The notes: generated by a model not told the origin, from the letters alone. Positions 16,663-24,770 are shown, counted from the stretch's first letter. The stretch: DNA of 64,000 nt from Pseudomonas tensinigenes (GCF_014268445.2 NZ_CP077089.1:4271501-4335500); one strand, 5' to 3'. Made by a program: numbers and translations.

Positions 16663-17781
16663 ATGAAACCTCGTGCCCGTGACCTCAACATCCGCATCGG
16701 CCAACTACATCCCGGTCCGCTCAACGCCATCACCGACGTCCGCGGTGTGCGCGTCGGCCACAGCAATGTGCGCGGCCGCAGCAGCGCCGGGCGTGACATC
16801 TGCAGCGGCGTCACACTGATCGAACCGCGCCCGGGTTCGACCAACCAGCAACCGTGTTTTGCCGGCGTGCATGTGCTCAACGGCAACGGTGACGCCACTG
16901 GGCTTGAGTGGATTCGCGAGGCGGGTCTGCTGACCAGCCCGATTGCGTTCACCAACACCCACAGCCTTGGTGTAGTGCGCGATGCCTTGATTGCATTGGA
17001 TCGCCAGCAACAACCGGACGACGGGCGTCTCTACTGGAACATGCCGGTAGTGCTGGAAACTTTTGACGGTTTGCTCAATGACATCAACGGTTTCCACGTG
17101 CAGCCTGAACACGTCGCCGAAGCTTTGAGCGCAGCCGTCGACGGTCCCGTGGTAGAGGGCGCGGTCGGCGGTGGCAGCGGCATGATCTGCCATGAATTCA
17201 AGGGTGGCATCGGCACTGCGTCGCGACGTTTGAGCAGTGTTCAGGGTGGCTGGACCGTCGGCGCGATCGTGCAGGCCAACCACGGCATTCGCAATGAATT
17301 GCGGGTCGATGGCTATCCGGTCGGGCGCTACATGGAACAGACAGATTCGCCGTTCCTGCGCGCCTCATTGCCGCATCCGGGGATGGGTTCGATCGTTGTG
17401 TGTCTGGCCACCGATGCGCCGCTGTTGCCGCATCAGTGCACACGTCTGGCGCAGCGCGCGAGCCTCGGCCTGGCGCGCACCGGCGGCGGCAACGAGGATC
17501 ATAGCGGCGACATTTTCATCGCGTTTGCCACGGGTAATGATCACGTACCGCCCGCTGCCTACGAAGGCAAAGGCGCGCCGACCTGTGACGGCTTGCGCAT
17601 GGTCAACAATGACCATATCAGCGAGCTGTTTCTGGCCGCGACCGAGGCGGTTGAAGAGGCGATCATCAATGCTTTGCTGGCCAGTGACAGCACCGAGGGC
17701 AACGGGCATTCGGTGCCGGGACTCGATGCCGACACCCTGCTCGCTGCCCTCGAAAAATCAGGCTGGCCTGGATCGCGTTAA
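16663..17781 (+). CDS. P1-family (S58) DmpA-type aminopeptidase
   Basis: The 372-residue protein matches the DmpA/BapA family of self-processing N-terminal nucleophile hydrolases. These cleave themselves before a Ser to form alpha and beta chains and then release N-terminal L- or D-residues or beta-amino acids from small peptides. The predicted cleavage is Gly242/Ser243 in GMGSIVVCLATDAPLLPHQC, the segment that starts the beta chain in DmpA. Other family stretches are ITDVRGVRVGH, EGAVGGGSGMICHEFKGGIG and RTGGGNEDHSGDIF. There is no signal peptide, so it is cytoplasmic. Its position downstream of a periplasmic binding protein hints at use of imported peptides or amides. Confidence 0.92.
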   Translation: MKPRARDLNIRIGQLHPGPLNAITDVRGVRVGHSNVRGRSSAGRDICSGVTLIEPRPGSTNQQPCFAGVHVLNGNGDATGLEWIREAGLLTSPIAFTNTHSLGVVRDALIALDRQQQPDDGRLYWNMPVVLETFDGLLNDINGFHVQPEHVAEALSAAVDGPVVEGAVGGGSGMICHEFKGGIGTASRRLSSVQGGWTVGAIVQANHGIRNELRVDGYPVGRYMEQTDSPFLRASLPHPGMGSIVVCLATDAPLLPHQCTRLAQRASLGLARTGGGNEDHSGDIFIAFATGNDHVPPAAYEGKGAPTCDGLRMVNNDHISELFLAATEAVEEAIINALLASDSTEGNGHSVPGLDADTLLAALEKSGWPGSR

Positions 17782-17796
17782 CATCCGAATTTCCCT

Positions 17797-17883
17797 GTGG
17801 GAGCGAGCCTGCTCGCGAAGACGGAGTGTCAGTCGACTCAATATTGCCTGACACACCGCCTTCGCGAGCAGGCTCGCTCCCAC
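17797..17883. repeat. REP doublet (REPIN-like)
   Basis: Two inverted REP cores follow the stop of the DmpA-type peptidase gene and end about 55 bases before the putative small-RNA promoter. Confidence 0.9.
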
Positions 17884-17939
17884 AAAGGATTACGTCAATA
17901 TTTCCAGGTTCGTGCCGCCGCCCGGGCGACTGGCGGTAC

Positions 17940-17968
17940 TTGAGCCGCCACTTGCACACTCCTAGGAT
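17940..17968 (+). promoter_or_regulatory. Putative promoter of the small RNA
   Basis: TTGAGC (17940-17945) and TAGGAT (17963-17968) are spaced by exactly 17 bases, a good sigma70-type layout. Initiation would fall near 17975, the first base of a stable stem. Confidence 0.5.
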
Positions 17969-17974
17969 GGAATC

Positions 17975-18114
17975 ACGCAGTGACTCCGCTCTTCGAGCAC
18001 TGCGTAGGCACGGGTGCTCTGAACCCCAATCAAGCCCGTGTCTTGCTTCATGCGCACCTTGAGCCTCACGGGCTCCACTTCCTCCCCATCAAAGAGCTTT
18101 GAGGCTCTTTTTTT
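17975..18114 (+). ncRNA. Candidate trans-acting small RNA, about 140 nt
   Basis: The stretch has its own promoter-like sequence, four stem-loops and a terminator, with no credible open frame. The stems are ACGCAGTG/CACTGCGT (17975-18005), CACGGG/CCCGTG (18009-18040), GAGCC/GGCTC (18061-18075) and the terminator AAAGAGC/GCTCTTT (18091-18110) plus a T-run. An unpaired C-rich stretch (CACTTCCTCCCCATC, 18076-18090) looks like an anti-Shine-Dalgarno seed. Size and neighbours (a TetR gene and a hotdog-protein gene) recall the Gac/RpoS-controlled RNA RgsA, but I cannot confirm identity. It lies between convergent peptidase and TetR genes. Confidence 0.6.
18091..18114 (+). terminator. Rho-independent terminator of the small RNA
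   Basis: A 7-bp stem (AAAGAGC/GCTCTTT) with a 6-base loop runs directly into further T residues on the plus strand, and ends 12 bases before the stop of the convergent TetR gene. Confidence 0.7.
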
Positions 18115-18125
18115 GTCTGCGCAAA

Positions 18126-18758
18126 TCAGCAGTCCGGCAACGCATCGACGCGAATCGATCGCCAGGCCGCTTGCGCCAGCAACGCGCGATATTCCGCCGG
18201 TCCACCCTTCACCCGCCCGGCCAGCCAGGCACGGCAGTAACTGTCGGCCTGACCGATGATCAACGACGGCAACAGTTCGGCGGGCAAGGCCTTGAGTTCG
18301 GCTGCGCGCCCCGATTCGGCCAGCCAGTCGCGCAGACGCAGATTGCGGGTCTTGTTGCGCTCGGCCAGTTCGTCCTTGAATGGCCCTTTGGTCACGGCAA
18401 ACCGCGCGTGGTACTGGAAGCGCGCCCACTCCGGTTGACGTTCGACCCAATCGACGTAGCTGAACACCAGCGCCTGCACACCTTCTTCGGTGGTTTTCGC
18501 TGCATCCAGATAGGCATCGCGCAGACGCGCCTGATCCTCCAGCGCGGTGAAAAACAACGCGGCGACCAAGCCCTCCTTGTTGCCGAAATGGTGATAGATC
18601 GCCCCGACGCTGGTATCGCACTCGGCGCGAATCATGTCGATGGTGGTGGCCTCGATGCCCTGCTCGTTGAACAGGCTCAGTGCCTTGCGAAAGATGTCGC
18701 GCTTGAGTTCGGCGCGACGACCGGGGTAGCTGCGTTCAAGTAGATCTGCGGTGTCCAT
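18126..18758 (-). CDS. TetR-family transcriptional repressor
   Basis: The 210-residue regulator has an N-terminal TetR helix-turn-helix (IFRKALSLFNEQGIEATTID, then TSVGAIYHHFGNKEGLVAAL) and a helical ligand domain. I use ATG 18758 (MDTADLLERSYPG) rather than a TTG 16 codons upstream that lacks a ribosome site. It diverges from the hotdog-protein gene across 161 bases containing a perfect 14-bp inverted repeat, the likely operator. The neighbour suggests that the ligand may be an acyl-CoA or fatty acid. Confidence 0.9.
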   Translation of the reverse strand: MDTADLLERSYPGRRAELKRDIFRKALSLFNEQGIEATTIDMIRAECDTSVGAIYHHFGNKEGLVAALFFTALEDQARLRDAYLDAAKTTEEGVQALVFSYVDWVERQPEWARFQYHARFAVTKGPFKDELAERNKTRNLRLRDWLAESGRAAELKALPAELLPSLIIGQADSYCRAWLAGRVKGGPAEYRALLAQAAWRSIRVDALPDC

Positions 18759-18851
18759 GCGGCTCACTGCCTGAAAATCGGGATTGAAAGGCACACGTCG
18801 TGCCAATGAAAAACACGCACAGGTTGACAGATTTCCCGCAGACAGAATACC

Positions 18852-18884
18852 GTTCCGTTACAGAACATTATTCTGTAACGGAAC
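18852..18884. promoter_or_regulatory. Perfect palindromic operator between divergent TetR and hotdog genes
   Basis: GTTCCGTTACAGAA and its exact complement TTCTGTAACGGAAC are separated by 5 bases. Extra partial copies flank it (CAGAATACCG at 18843-18852 and CATTCTGC at 18887-18894). Size and place fit a TetR-dimer operator controlling both genes. Confidence 0.75.
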
Positions 18885-18919
18885 ATCATTCTGCAAAATC
18901 ACTTTCCGCGAGGCTTTCC

Positions 18920-19360
18920 ATGAGTCAGTTTCTCAGCATGTTCAACAGCGCAGGTCCGCAAGCATTCAGCCAGATGGCCTGCCAGGTCGCGCCATACTTC
19001 AGCACCATCAACCCGCTGGTGACCGAGTTGCGCGCCAACGCGGCAACGGTACAAGTGCCGTTCCGTCGTGAGATCACCAACCACCTCGGCAGCGTGCATG
19101 CGATTGCCATGTGCAACGCCGCAGAACTCGCCGCCGGGATGATGACCGACGTGTCGATCCCGGCCGGCGCACGCTGGATCCCCAAAGGCATGACTGTGGA
19201 GTATCTGGCCAAGGCAAAAACCGATGTGACGGCGGTGGCCAGTGGTGAGGGCGTGGATTGGCAGAGCGCAGGCGACAAGATCGTCACCGTGGATATTCAC
19301 GACACCGAGGGCAAGCACGTGTTCACGGCGCGGATCACCATGAACGTCAAACTCGGCTGA
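18920..19360 (+). CDS. Hotdog-fold thioesterase-like protein (DUF4442-type)
   Basis: A 146-residue single-domain protein resembling DUF4442/PaaI-like hotdog proteins, which often hydrolyse acyl-CoA thioesters. Recognisable pieces are the central helix with an N-terminal Asn-His (REITNHLGSVHAIAMCNAAE), the loop PKGMTVEYLAKAKTDVTA and the terminal strands HVFTARITMNVK. I chose ATG 18920; the frame is open upstream through the operator, which would not be translated. It faces a TetR repressor gene and is followed by a terminator. The substrate is unknown. Confidence 0.85.
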   Translation: MSQFLSMFNSAGPQAFSQMACQVAPYFSTINPLVTELRANAATVQVPFRREITNHLGSVHAIAMCNAAELAAGMMTDVSIPAGARWIPKGMTVEYLAKAKTDVTAVASGEGVDWQSAGDKIVTVDIHDTEGKHVFTARITMNVKLG

Positions 19361-19371
19361 ATGACGCGTAT

Positions 19372-19411
19372 AAAAAAGCCCTTGCTGCGGGATCCATAGC
19401 AAGGGCTTTTT
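19372..19411. terminator. Bidirectional rho-independent terminator
   Basis: AAAAAAGCCCTTGCT pairs with AGCAAGGGCTTTTT around an 11-base loop. A-run and T-run on either side let it end both the hotdog gene (plus) and the convergent acetyltransferase gene (minus). Confidence 0.92.
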
Positions 19412-19424
19412 CGCTGATGAGGTG

Positions 19425-20111
19425 TCAGTGCACAGTCAGACGCTGGCGAACAAACTCCTCGACATGACGGCTGGTCTGATCGAGGTGGCGGTCGCGTTGT
19501 TTTTCAGCGTCGAGCATGGCGCGCTTGCCGTTTTTTTGCAGCAAATAGGTGTGGATCTGCTGCACCTCTAGCGACCGGTAAATCGGCGTGGTGTCGATAA
19601 ACCCGCGCAGGCCGTTGCTGCGGTAATGCCGGGTGCTCATCAACACCTGCGTTTCACGCTGGCCAATCACCTCAAAGCCCAACGCTTCGAAGTACGGGAC
19701 TTTGCCGACCGTGCAGGCCAGTTCCGCGTGGGGATAACGCCCGAGCATTTCGCCGATCATCGCCCGCGCCACACCCTGACGCCGATGCCCTTCGCGCACG
19801 GCCATGTAGGCGACGCTGCAAGCTTCCCAATCGCCCTGCACCGGCAGGTACAACAGAAAGCCGATCACTTGCTCCGGATCATCCTCGTCGGTGGCGACCA
19901 GCAACTCGACGTCGGTGCCCTTCTCGCCATTCAACGCCTCCAGATACAGATGCACCTCATAGCCGACCGCGTACTGATAGACGTTGTACAGCAGGTTGCT
20001 CGGGCCGAGACCGACCGCGCTGATGTCGGTCAGGTAGTCGACGACCATTTGCAGAATCTGGCTGTTGATGCCCTCGGGGCATGGAGATTTGTAGTGGGTG
20101 AGGCGGGGCAT
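19425..20111 (-). CDS. GNAT-family N-acetyltransferase
   Basis: This 228-residue protein has a GNAT core with the acetyl-CoA loop REGHRRQGVARAMIGEML (about residues 107-124), preceded by the strand VAYMAV and followed by YFEALGFEVIGQR. An unusually long C-terminal extension of about 60 residues is charged and probably helical (HTYLLQKNGKRAMLDAEKQR). The start MPRLTHYKSPCPEGIN is the first in frame. It shares a bidirectional terminator with the hotdog gene. The acetylated substrate is unknown. Confidence 0.85.
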   Translation of the reverse strand: MPRLTHYKSPCPEGINSQILQMVVDYLTDISAVGLGPSNLLYNVYQYAVGYEVHLYLEALNGEKGTDVELLVATDEDDPEQVIGFLLYLPVQGDWEACSVAYMAVREGHRRQGVARAMIGEMLGRYPHAELACTVGKVPYFEALGFEVIGQRETQVLMSTRHYRSNGLRGFIDTTPIYRSLEVQQIHTYLLQKNGKRAMLDAEKQRDRHLDQTSRHVEEFVRQRLTVH

Positions 20112-20162
20112 GACGGGTGAACTCCGGCGGAAAACCGCGACATCATACCTTGTGAGGCGACA

Positions 20163-20720
20163 TCACTGCTGTGGTGCCACGACCTTGAACTTGATGGCAA
20201 TGTCCTTGGACACCACCGTGTCTGCCCACTCCCCCGCGCCGAGACCGAACTCGTCGCGCTGAAGTACCAGCTCGGCGTCGAAGATGCCGATCGTTTGGCC
20301 CGGTTTCAACTCCACCGGGACCTGAACCTCACGGGTAATGCCTTTGAGCGTGAGCTGGCCGGATATCACGAAGTGGCTCTCGTCCACCCGAGTGAAACGA
20401 CTCGATTCGAACACCGCCAGAGGAAATTTCGCAGTGTCGAACCAGGCCGGCTTCACCAGTTCGGAATTGGCGTCTTCGCTGCCGGCATCGATACTGGTGA
20501 GGTCAATGTGCAAGGTCGTATGGGCGTTGGCGAGGTTGTCGGTGTCGAAGTCAAGCGTCGCCTCGAACCGGCTGAAAGTGCCATACATCCTGGAGCCCAT
20601 CTGGTTGTAGCTGAAGCTGATCTGGCTCGCGGTGGTGTTGACCCGGGTGTATTCGACAGCCTGCGCGGTCGGCATGACACACAGGCACAACGCGGCAGCC
20701 AACAGCAATCGGATCGACAT
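20163..20720 (-). CDS. YceI-family periplasmic protein
   Basis: The 185-residue product has a signal peptide (MSIRLLLAAALCLCVMPTAQ, predicted cleavage after AQA) and a lipocalin-like YceI domain. Typical pieces are SQISFSYNQMGSRMYGTFSR, a DLTSIDAGSEDAN loop, ISGQLTLKGITREV and the final strand KDIAIKFKV. YceI proteins bind polyisoprenoids or similar lipids in the periplasm. The frame extends 17 codons upstream, but ATG 20720 directly begins the signal peptide. It is transcribed alone. Confidence 0.9.
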   Translation of the reverse strand: MSIRLLLAAALCLCVMPTAQAVEYTRVNTTASQISFSYNQMGSRMYGTFSRFEATLDFDTDNLANAHTTLHIDLTSIDAGSEDANSELVKPAWFDTAKFPLAVFESSRFTRVDESHFVISGQLTLKGITREVQVPVELKPGQTIGIFDAELVLQRDEFGLGAGEWADTVVSKDIAIKFKVVAPQQ

Positions 20721-20799
20721 GGGATTCTCCGGGCATCGCTTGCCGTCGAGGGCCTCGATTGACTTAAGCAAACAACCGCCCGTTATGCCAGCTCGCGGC

Positions 20800-21798
20800 T
20801 CAAACGGCCAGTTCGCTGCTGCGCGATGGCACAGCGCCCTTTCTTGTACGTGCGCGCAGGCGGTGACGCCACTTCAGCGCCGGTCGCTCGACGCAGTAAT
20901 ACGACACAGTACTGAACACAAAAGCCAGCGCCAGCACCGCAGCAACGATATGAGCGTCATAGGCTACCGGCCAAAAACCGCGCAACAGGTACATCACCAC
21001 AAAGTGGTTGAGGAACATGCCGTAACTGATATTGCCGAGGAACTCATCCAGCGGATGAAACTTGAACCGGCTCAGTAGCAACACGGCTGGAATGCCCAGC
21101 GCGATGCCGAGCGTAACCTCGGCGTTGAACGGCTGGCGCTCGATCAATCCCGTCATGATCGCCACAAACAGCAGCCCCGCCACGATCGCCGTGCCAACGG
21201 CAATCGCCACCCCTTTGCGGTCGGACTTGTACAGATAGCTGCCACACAGAAACATGAACAGCACGCCCGGCAGCAATCGATAACCGTAGATATCCGTATC
21301 GATATAGCCAAGGCAAGCCAGCAGGAAGATACCGAACGACAAGATGAACGCAGCGCCGCGCGCGTTGAAAATGAGCAGGAACGGAATCACCAGGTAGAAA
21401 CACATCTCCAGCCCCAGCGACCAGGCAGGTGGCAGGATTTGCGTTCCGGCGACGCCAAACATGTAAAAGCCCAAAGGCAGGATGGGCACGCTCGAGGCTA
21501 TGGTTTTAACCGTCAGTTCAGCCGCCTGGGGTGTACCGGGCAGCAAGAAATGGATCACGAGGCAGGACACGACGAAATAGAACAGAAACTGTGGGTAGAG
21601 GCGCAACGCTCTGTCGACATAGAACAGGCCGACTTTCTCGATGCTGCGGTAGTTGCGTTCGATAAGCGAGGTCATCACGAAACCGCTGATGATCAGGAAC
21701 GATATGACGGCAACCACACCGGGATTGAGCCCAGCAAGATTTTTACCCATATGAGACACGGCGACCAGAACGGCCAACAACAGTCGAAAAGCTCCCAC
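20800..21798 (-). CDS. Acyltransferase family 3 (OafA/YrhL-like) membrane protein
   Basis: The 332-residue protein has about ten membrane helices and the pattern of acyltransferase family 3, which O-acetylates surface sugars: an N-terminal helix with a His (LLLAVLVAVSHMG), SFLIISGFVMT, RALRLYPQF and PPAWSLGLEMCFYLVIPFLL. Start is a GTG preceded by a GAGGG ribosome site. No polysaccharide gene cluster is next to it, so the target (O-antigen, exopolysaccharide or other) is open. Confidence 0.88.
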   Translation of the reverse strand: MGAFRLLLAVLVAVSHMGKNLAGLNPGVVAVISFLIISGFVMTSLIERNYRSIEKVGLFYVDRALRLYPQFLFYFVVSCLVIHFLLPGTPQAAELTVKTIASSVPILPLGFYMFGVAGTQILPPAWSLGLEMCFYLVIPFLLIFNARGAAFILSFGIFLLACLGYIDTDIYGYRLLPGVLFMFLCGSYLYKSDRKGVAIAVGTAIVAGLLFVAIMTGLIERQPFNAEVTLGIALGIPAVLLLSRFKFHPLDEFLGNISYGMFLNHFVVMYLLRGFWPVAYDAHIVAAVLALAFVFSTVSYYCVERPALKWRHRLRARTRKGAVPSRSSELAV

Positions 21799-21950
21799 TT
21801 ACACCCTCGATCATCCTTATAGTTATGCTGCTTAACCTACGATGCTTTGATTGACGATGCCAGAGGATTCTCCAAACGCCACTGCTCCCGGTGCGAAAGG
21901 CCTGTGGCGCCAACCTGATCGCACGATTGCTGAGCGATGGCCTTTACCGT

Positions 21951-23321
21951 TTACACCAACCGTTCGATCTTCTGATGCTGCCAGACCAGTCTGTAATACA
22001 GGGTCTGCAACACCAGCATGCCCAGATACGCCACCGGAAACGCCATCCACACGCCCTGCAAACCATATTGCCCGTCCAGCCAGTAAGCCGCCGGCAGTTG
22101 CACGCCGACCACACAAATGATCGCAATGATCACCGGCACCAACACCGTGCCGCTGGCGCGCATGATCCCGCCGATGATCGCCTGGAAGCCGAATACCAAC
22201 AGGCTCCACAACATGATGTGCAGCAGATGCTCAGCCATTGCCCGGGTCGAATCCTCGGTCAGGAACAGCCCCAGCAACCAGTGCGACAACAGGTAACCGA
22301 GCACAATCAAACCGCCGGTCAGGCACACGTTGATCAACAGTCCAGTGCGCAGAATCGGCCCCATGCGTTCCAGCTGCCCGGCGCCAATGGCCTGTGCGCC
22401 AAGAATCGACGCAGTGATCGCAATCGACAACGCCGGGAACTGCACATAGTTGACGATCTGCGTCACCGCGCCATACGCCGCCGTCGCTTGCGAGCCGTGC
22501 TGGTTGACCAGCGCCAGAATCACCAGCTCCGACAGCGACAGCACAATCATCTGCACGCCAGTCGGCAGGCCGATGCGCAAGACCTTGCCGAGAATCGCCC
22601 CGTCGAGGCGCAGCGCGGCAAAGAACTCTCGGTCCGGCGCCAACGGATGACCCTTTCTGATCAACCGCCAGGACAGCCACGCCATCGCCGCCAGATTACC
22701 CGCCAGCCCCGCGTACGCCGCACTCTGGATACCCATTTGTGGCAAGCCGAACCAGCCGCGAATCAGCGCCGGGGTCAGTGCCAGCCCGACACAGGTCGAC
22801 ACAACCAGTGCCAGCAGCGGCGACAGCGTATCGCTGACCCCGCGCAACAGTTGCGTAAACAACACGAACACCAGCAGCGACGGCAAGATCCACATCATCA
22901 CATGGGCATACGCCACCGCATCGTCGAGCACATCCGCCGGCGTCCCCAGCCCCGTCAGCGCCTGCCGCGCGAACACGCTGCCCAACACCGCAGCCACCAG
23001 ACCGATCAATACGCCCAGCAACAGCGTCGCCCCGGCAATCGCCTTGACCATGTGCGGCTCACGCGCGCCCCACGCCTGACCGATCAACACACCGGCGCCC
23101 GCGCCGAGGCCGATCACCAGGGCGATAAAAAAGAACACCACGGGAAACATCCCCGACACCGCCGCCAGCGCCTGGGTGCCGAGCATCTGGCCGATGTAGA
23201 TGCTGTTGACCGTGCCCGACATCGACTGCAGAAAATTGGACAGCACCATAGGTGCGAGGAACAGCAGGTAGGTGTGCCAGAGTGGGCGTTGAACGGCAGC
23301 TTGCATTGAATAGAGGTCCAT
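21951..23321 (-). CDS. MATE-family multidrug/sodium efflux transporter
   Basis: A 456-residue inner-membrane protein with about twelve hydrophobic segments in two similar halves, matching the MATE (NorM/DinF) family, which exports cationic drugs in exchange for Na+ or H+. Family pieces include LAPMVLSNFLQSMSGTVNSI, IGQMLGTQALAAVSGMFPV, GLGAGAGVLIGQAWGA and in the second half GLPTGVQMIVLSLSELVILA. A second in-frame ATG five codons later (MQAAVQRPLW) is an equally plausible start. It is transcribed alone. Confidence 0.92.
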   Translation of the reverse strand: MDLYSMQAAVQRPLWHTYLLFLAPMVLSNFLQSMSGTVNSIYIGQMLGTQALAAVSGMFPVVFFFIALVIGLGAGAGVLIGQAWGAREPHMVKAIAGATLLLGVLIGLVAAVLGSVFARQALTGLGTPADVLDDAVAYAHVMMWILPSLLVFVLFTQLLRGVSDTLSPLLALVVSTCVGLALTPALIRGWFGLPQMGIQSAAYAGLAGNLAAMAWLSWRLIRKGHPLAPDREFFAALRLDGAILGKVLRIGLPTGVQMIVLSLSELVILALVNQHGSQATAAYGAVTQIVNYVQFPALSIAITASILGAQAIGAGQLERMGPILRTGLLINVCLTGGLIVLGYLLSHWLLGLFLTEDSTRAMAEHLLHIMLWSLLVFGFQAIIGGIMRASGTVLVPVIIAIICVVGVQLPAAYWLDGQYGLQGVWMAFPVAYLGMLVLQTLYYRLVWQHQKIERLV

Positions 23322-23506
23322 CTCGAACGGCGGGAGGGCTGATGGAGGATAGCTTCGGCGAGTTGCACGCGGGGCGCAATTAACATTTCAAATCGGTGTT
23401 TATTGCCGGTGCCTACGCCTGTGTAATTGGCACGGATCTGTAGGTGTCGGTTCAGCGCTGTGGTAAACAACTGCCCACTCCCATTGCTCCCATTGAGGCT
23501 CTGTTC

Positions 23507-24070
23507 ATGCCGCCCTTTGCCAATCTGTTGACCGCCAGCCTCCTCGCTCTGCTCGCCAGCAGCGCTCACGCCGCCGCGCCCGGCGAAACCTTGAAGCCGT
23601 TGCTGGAAACACTCAACGAACGCCTGAACATCGGCGACCTCGTCGCCCTGACCAAATGGGACAGCGGCAAGCCGATTCAGGACAGCCCCCGTGAGGCGCA
23701 GGTTATCGCCAATGCCCGCACGCTGGCCGCCGAGCACCAGCTCGACCCGGAAGAGGTGGCGCAACTGATTGCCGCGCAAATGGAGGCGAACAAATTGGTG
23801 CAGTACGGGTTGCTTTCGCAATGGCAGGCGGCGGGTGCCGCGCCGGACACTCCGCGCCCCGACCTCGGCAAGCAGATCCGCCCGCGTCTGGATGAACTGC
23901 AAACCCGGCTCTTGCAGCAATACGCTGACTTCACGCCGTATCGCCATGATGCGAATTGCCCGGTGTGGCTGGCCAAGGCGCGCAGCGGCCTGACCCACGA
24001 TTCGCTGCATGAACTTGCCCTGACACGGGCGACCGGTGAACTGTGTGTTCGGGCGGCGAATTCACTCTGA
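23507..24070 (+). CDS. Secreted chorismate mutase (AroQ-gamma type)
   Basis: The 187-residue protein has a signal peptide (MPPFANLLTASLLALLASSA, cleaved near AHA-AA) and an all-helical AroQ domain. Visible residues fit the active site of exported chorismate mutases: the Lys in VALTKWDSGKPIQDSPREAQ, then RTLAAEHQLDPEEVAQLIAA and QMEANKLVQY. The enzyme converts chorismate to prephenate; exported forms occur in several proteobacteria, with unclear physiological role. The frame is open 21 codons upstream, but the signal peptide defines the start. Two Cys residues (NCPVW and LCVRA) may form a disulfide. Confidence 0.9.
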   Translation: MPPFANLLTASLLALLASSAHAAAPGETLKPLLETLNERLNIGDLVALTKWDSGKPIQDSPREAQVIANARTLAAEHQLDPEEVAQLIAAQMEANKLVQYGLLSQWQAAGAAPDTPRPDLGKQIRPRLDELQTRLLQQYADFTPYRHDANCPVWLAKARSGLTHDSLHELALTRATGELCVRAANSL

Positions 24071-24088
24071 GAAACCGCCAGATCAAAA

Positions 24089-24113
24089 GATCGCAGCCTG
24101 CGGCAGCTCCTAC
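24089..24113. repeat. Half copy of the GATCGCAGCC palindrome
   Basis: A single arm (GATCGCAGCCTGCGGCAGCT plus CCTAC) of the dispersed repeat that is present as a full inverted pair at 40482-40548. It lies just after the chorismate mutase stop. Confidence 0.75.
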
Positions 24114-24234
24114 AGGGGATTGGTGAACCATCATTGCGGTCGATGTTCACCATCACGGCAATGAAGTTCTCATAAAAAATCCACGGCGTAACATCAGCTC
24201 CATACCAACCAACAACACCCCGGAGCACACGATC

Positions 24235-24714
24235 ATGAAACGCCAGACCCTTCTCAGCATCGCTTTCTCGGTTTTCGCCATTAACGCTTTTGCCGCCACC
24301 CCGGCACACACCCAGGTCGCTGAAGGCGGCTCGGACAAGTTGATTGAAAGTCGTGTTGCCGAAGGTGGTTCCGATCGTCTGCTCGAACGCCGCGTTGCCG
24401 AAGGCGGTTCCGATCGCCTGATCGAACGCCGCGTTGCCGAAGGTGGTTCCGATCGTCTGATCGAACGCCGCGTTGCCGAAGGCGGTTCCGATCGTCTGAT
24501 CGAACGCCGTGTTGCCGAAGGTGGTTCCGATCGTCTGATCGAACGCCGCGTTGCCGAAGGCGGTTCCGATCGTCTGATCGAACGCCGCGTTGCCGAAGGT
24601 GGTTCCGATCGTCTGATCGAACGCCGCGTTGCCGAAGGCGGTTCCGATCGTCTGATCGAACGCCGCGTTGCCGAAGGTGGTTCCGATCGTCTGATCGAAC
24701 GCCGCGTCGCATAA
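24235..24714 (+). CDS. Secreted protein made of ten 13-residue tandem repeats
   Basis: The 159-residue product has a signal peptide (MKRQTLLSIAFSVFAINAFA, cleavage near AFA-AT), a 7-residue spacer and then ten back-to-back copies of VAEGGSDRLIERR, ending in VA. The first two copies differ slightly (SDKLIESR and SDRLLERR); the other eight are identical. There are no Cys residues and the mature part is highly charged, so it is probably periplasmic or secreted and possibly a repeating beta- or ligand-binding structure. I know no function. Similar repeat proteins are annotated only as hypothetical in pseudomonads. Downstream is a strong terminator; upstream is an inverted repeat (GGTGAAC...GTTCACC, 24122-24151). 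Confidence 0.85.
   Translation: MKRQTLLSIAFSVFAINAFAATPAHTQVAEGGSDKLIESRVAEGGSDRLLERRVAEGGSDRLIERRVAEGGSDRLIERRVAEGGSDRLIERRVAEGGSDRLIERRVAEGGSDRLIERRVAEGGSDRLIERRVAEGGSDRLIERRVAEGGSDRLIERRVA
24316..24705 (+). repeat. Ten tandem 39-bp coding repeats
   Basis: Ten in-frame 39-bp units encode the 13-residue repeat. The Gly codon after GAAGG alternates C, T, C, T through all ten units, so the real period of recent amplification is 78 bp. This suggests duplication of unit pairs by slippage or unequal recombination. All six frames stay open because the unit is a multiple of three. Confidence 0.97.
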
Positions 24715-24740
24715 GTCACTGGCTTCACTGCAATCCCCTG

Positions 24741-24770
24741 AAAAGCCCGGCCTGATCAGCCGGGCTTTTT
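24741..24770 (+). terminator. Rho-independent terminator of the repeat-protein gene
   Basis: AAAAGCCCGGC and GCCGGGCTTTTT form an 11-bp stem around an 8-base loop, followed by T residues on the plus strand. Confidence 0.92.

Noticed and set aside
24316..24705. CRISPR-like array
   Set aside because: The repeats are contiguous 39-bp coding units without spacers and lie inside a secreted-protein gene.
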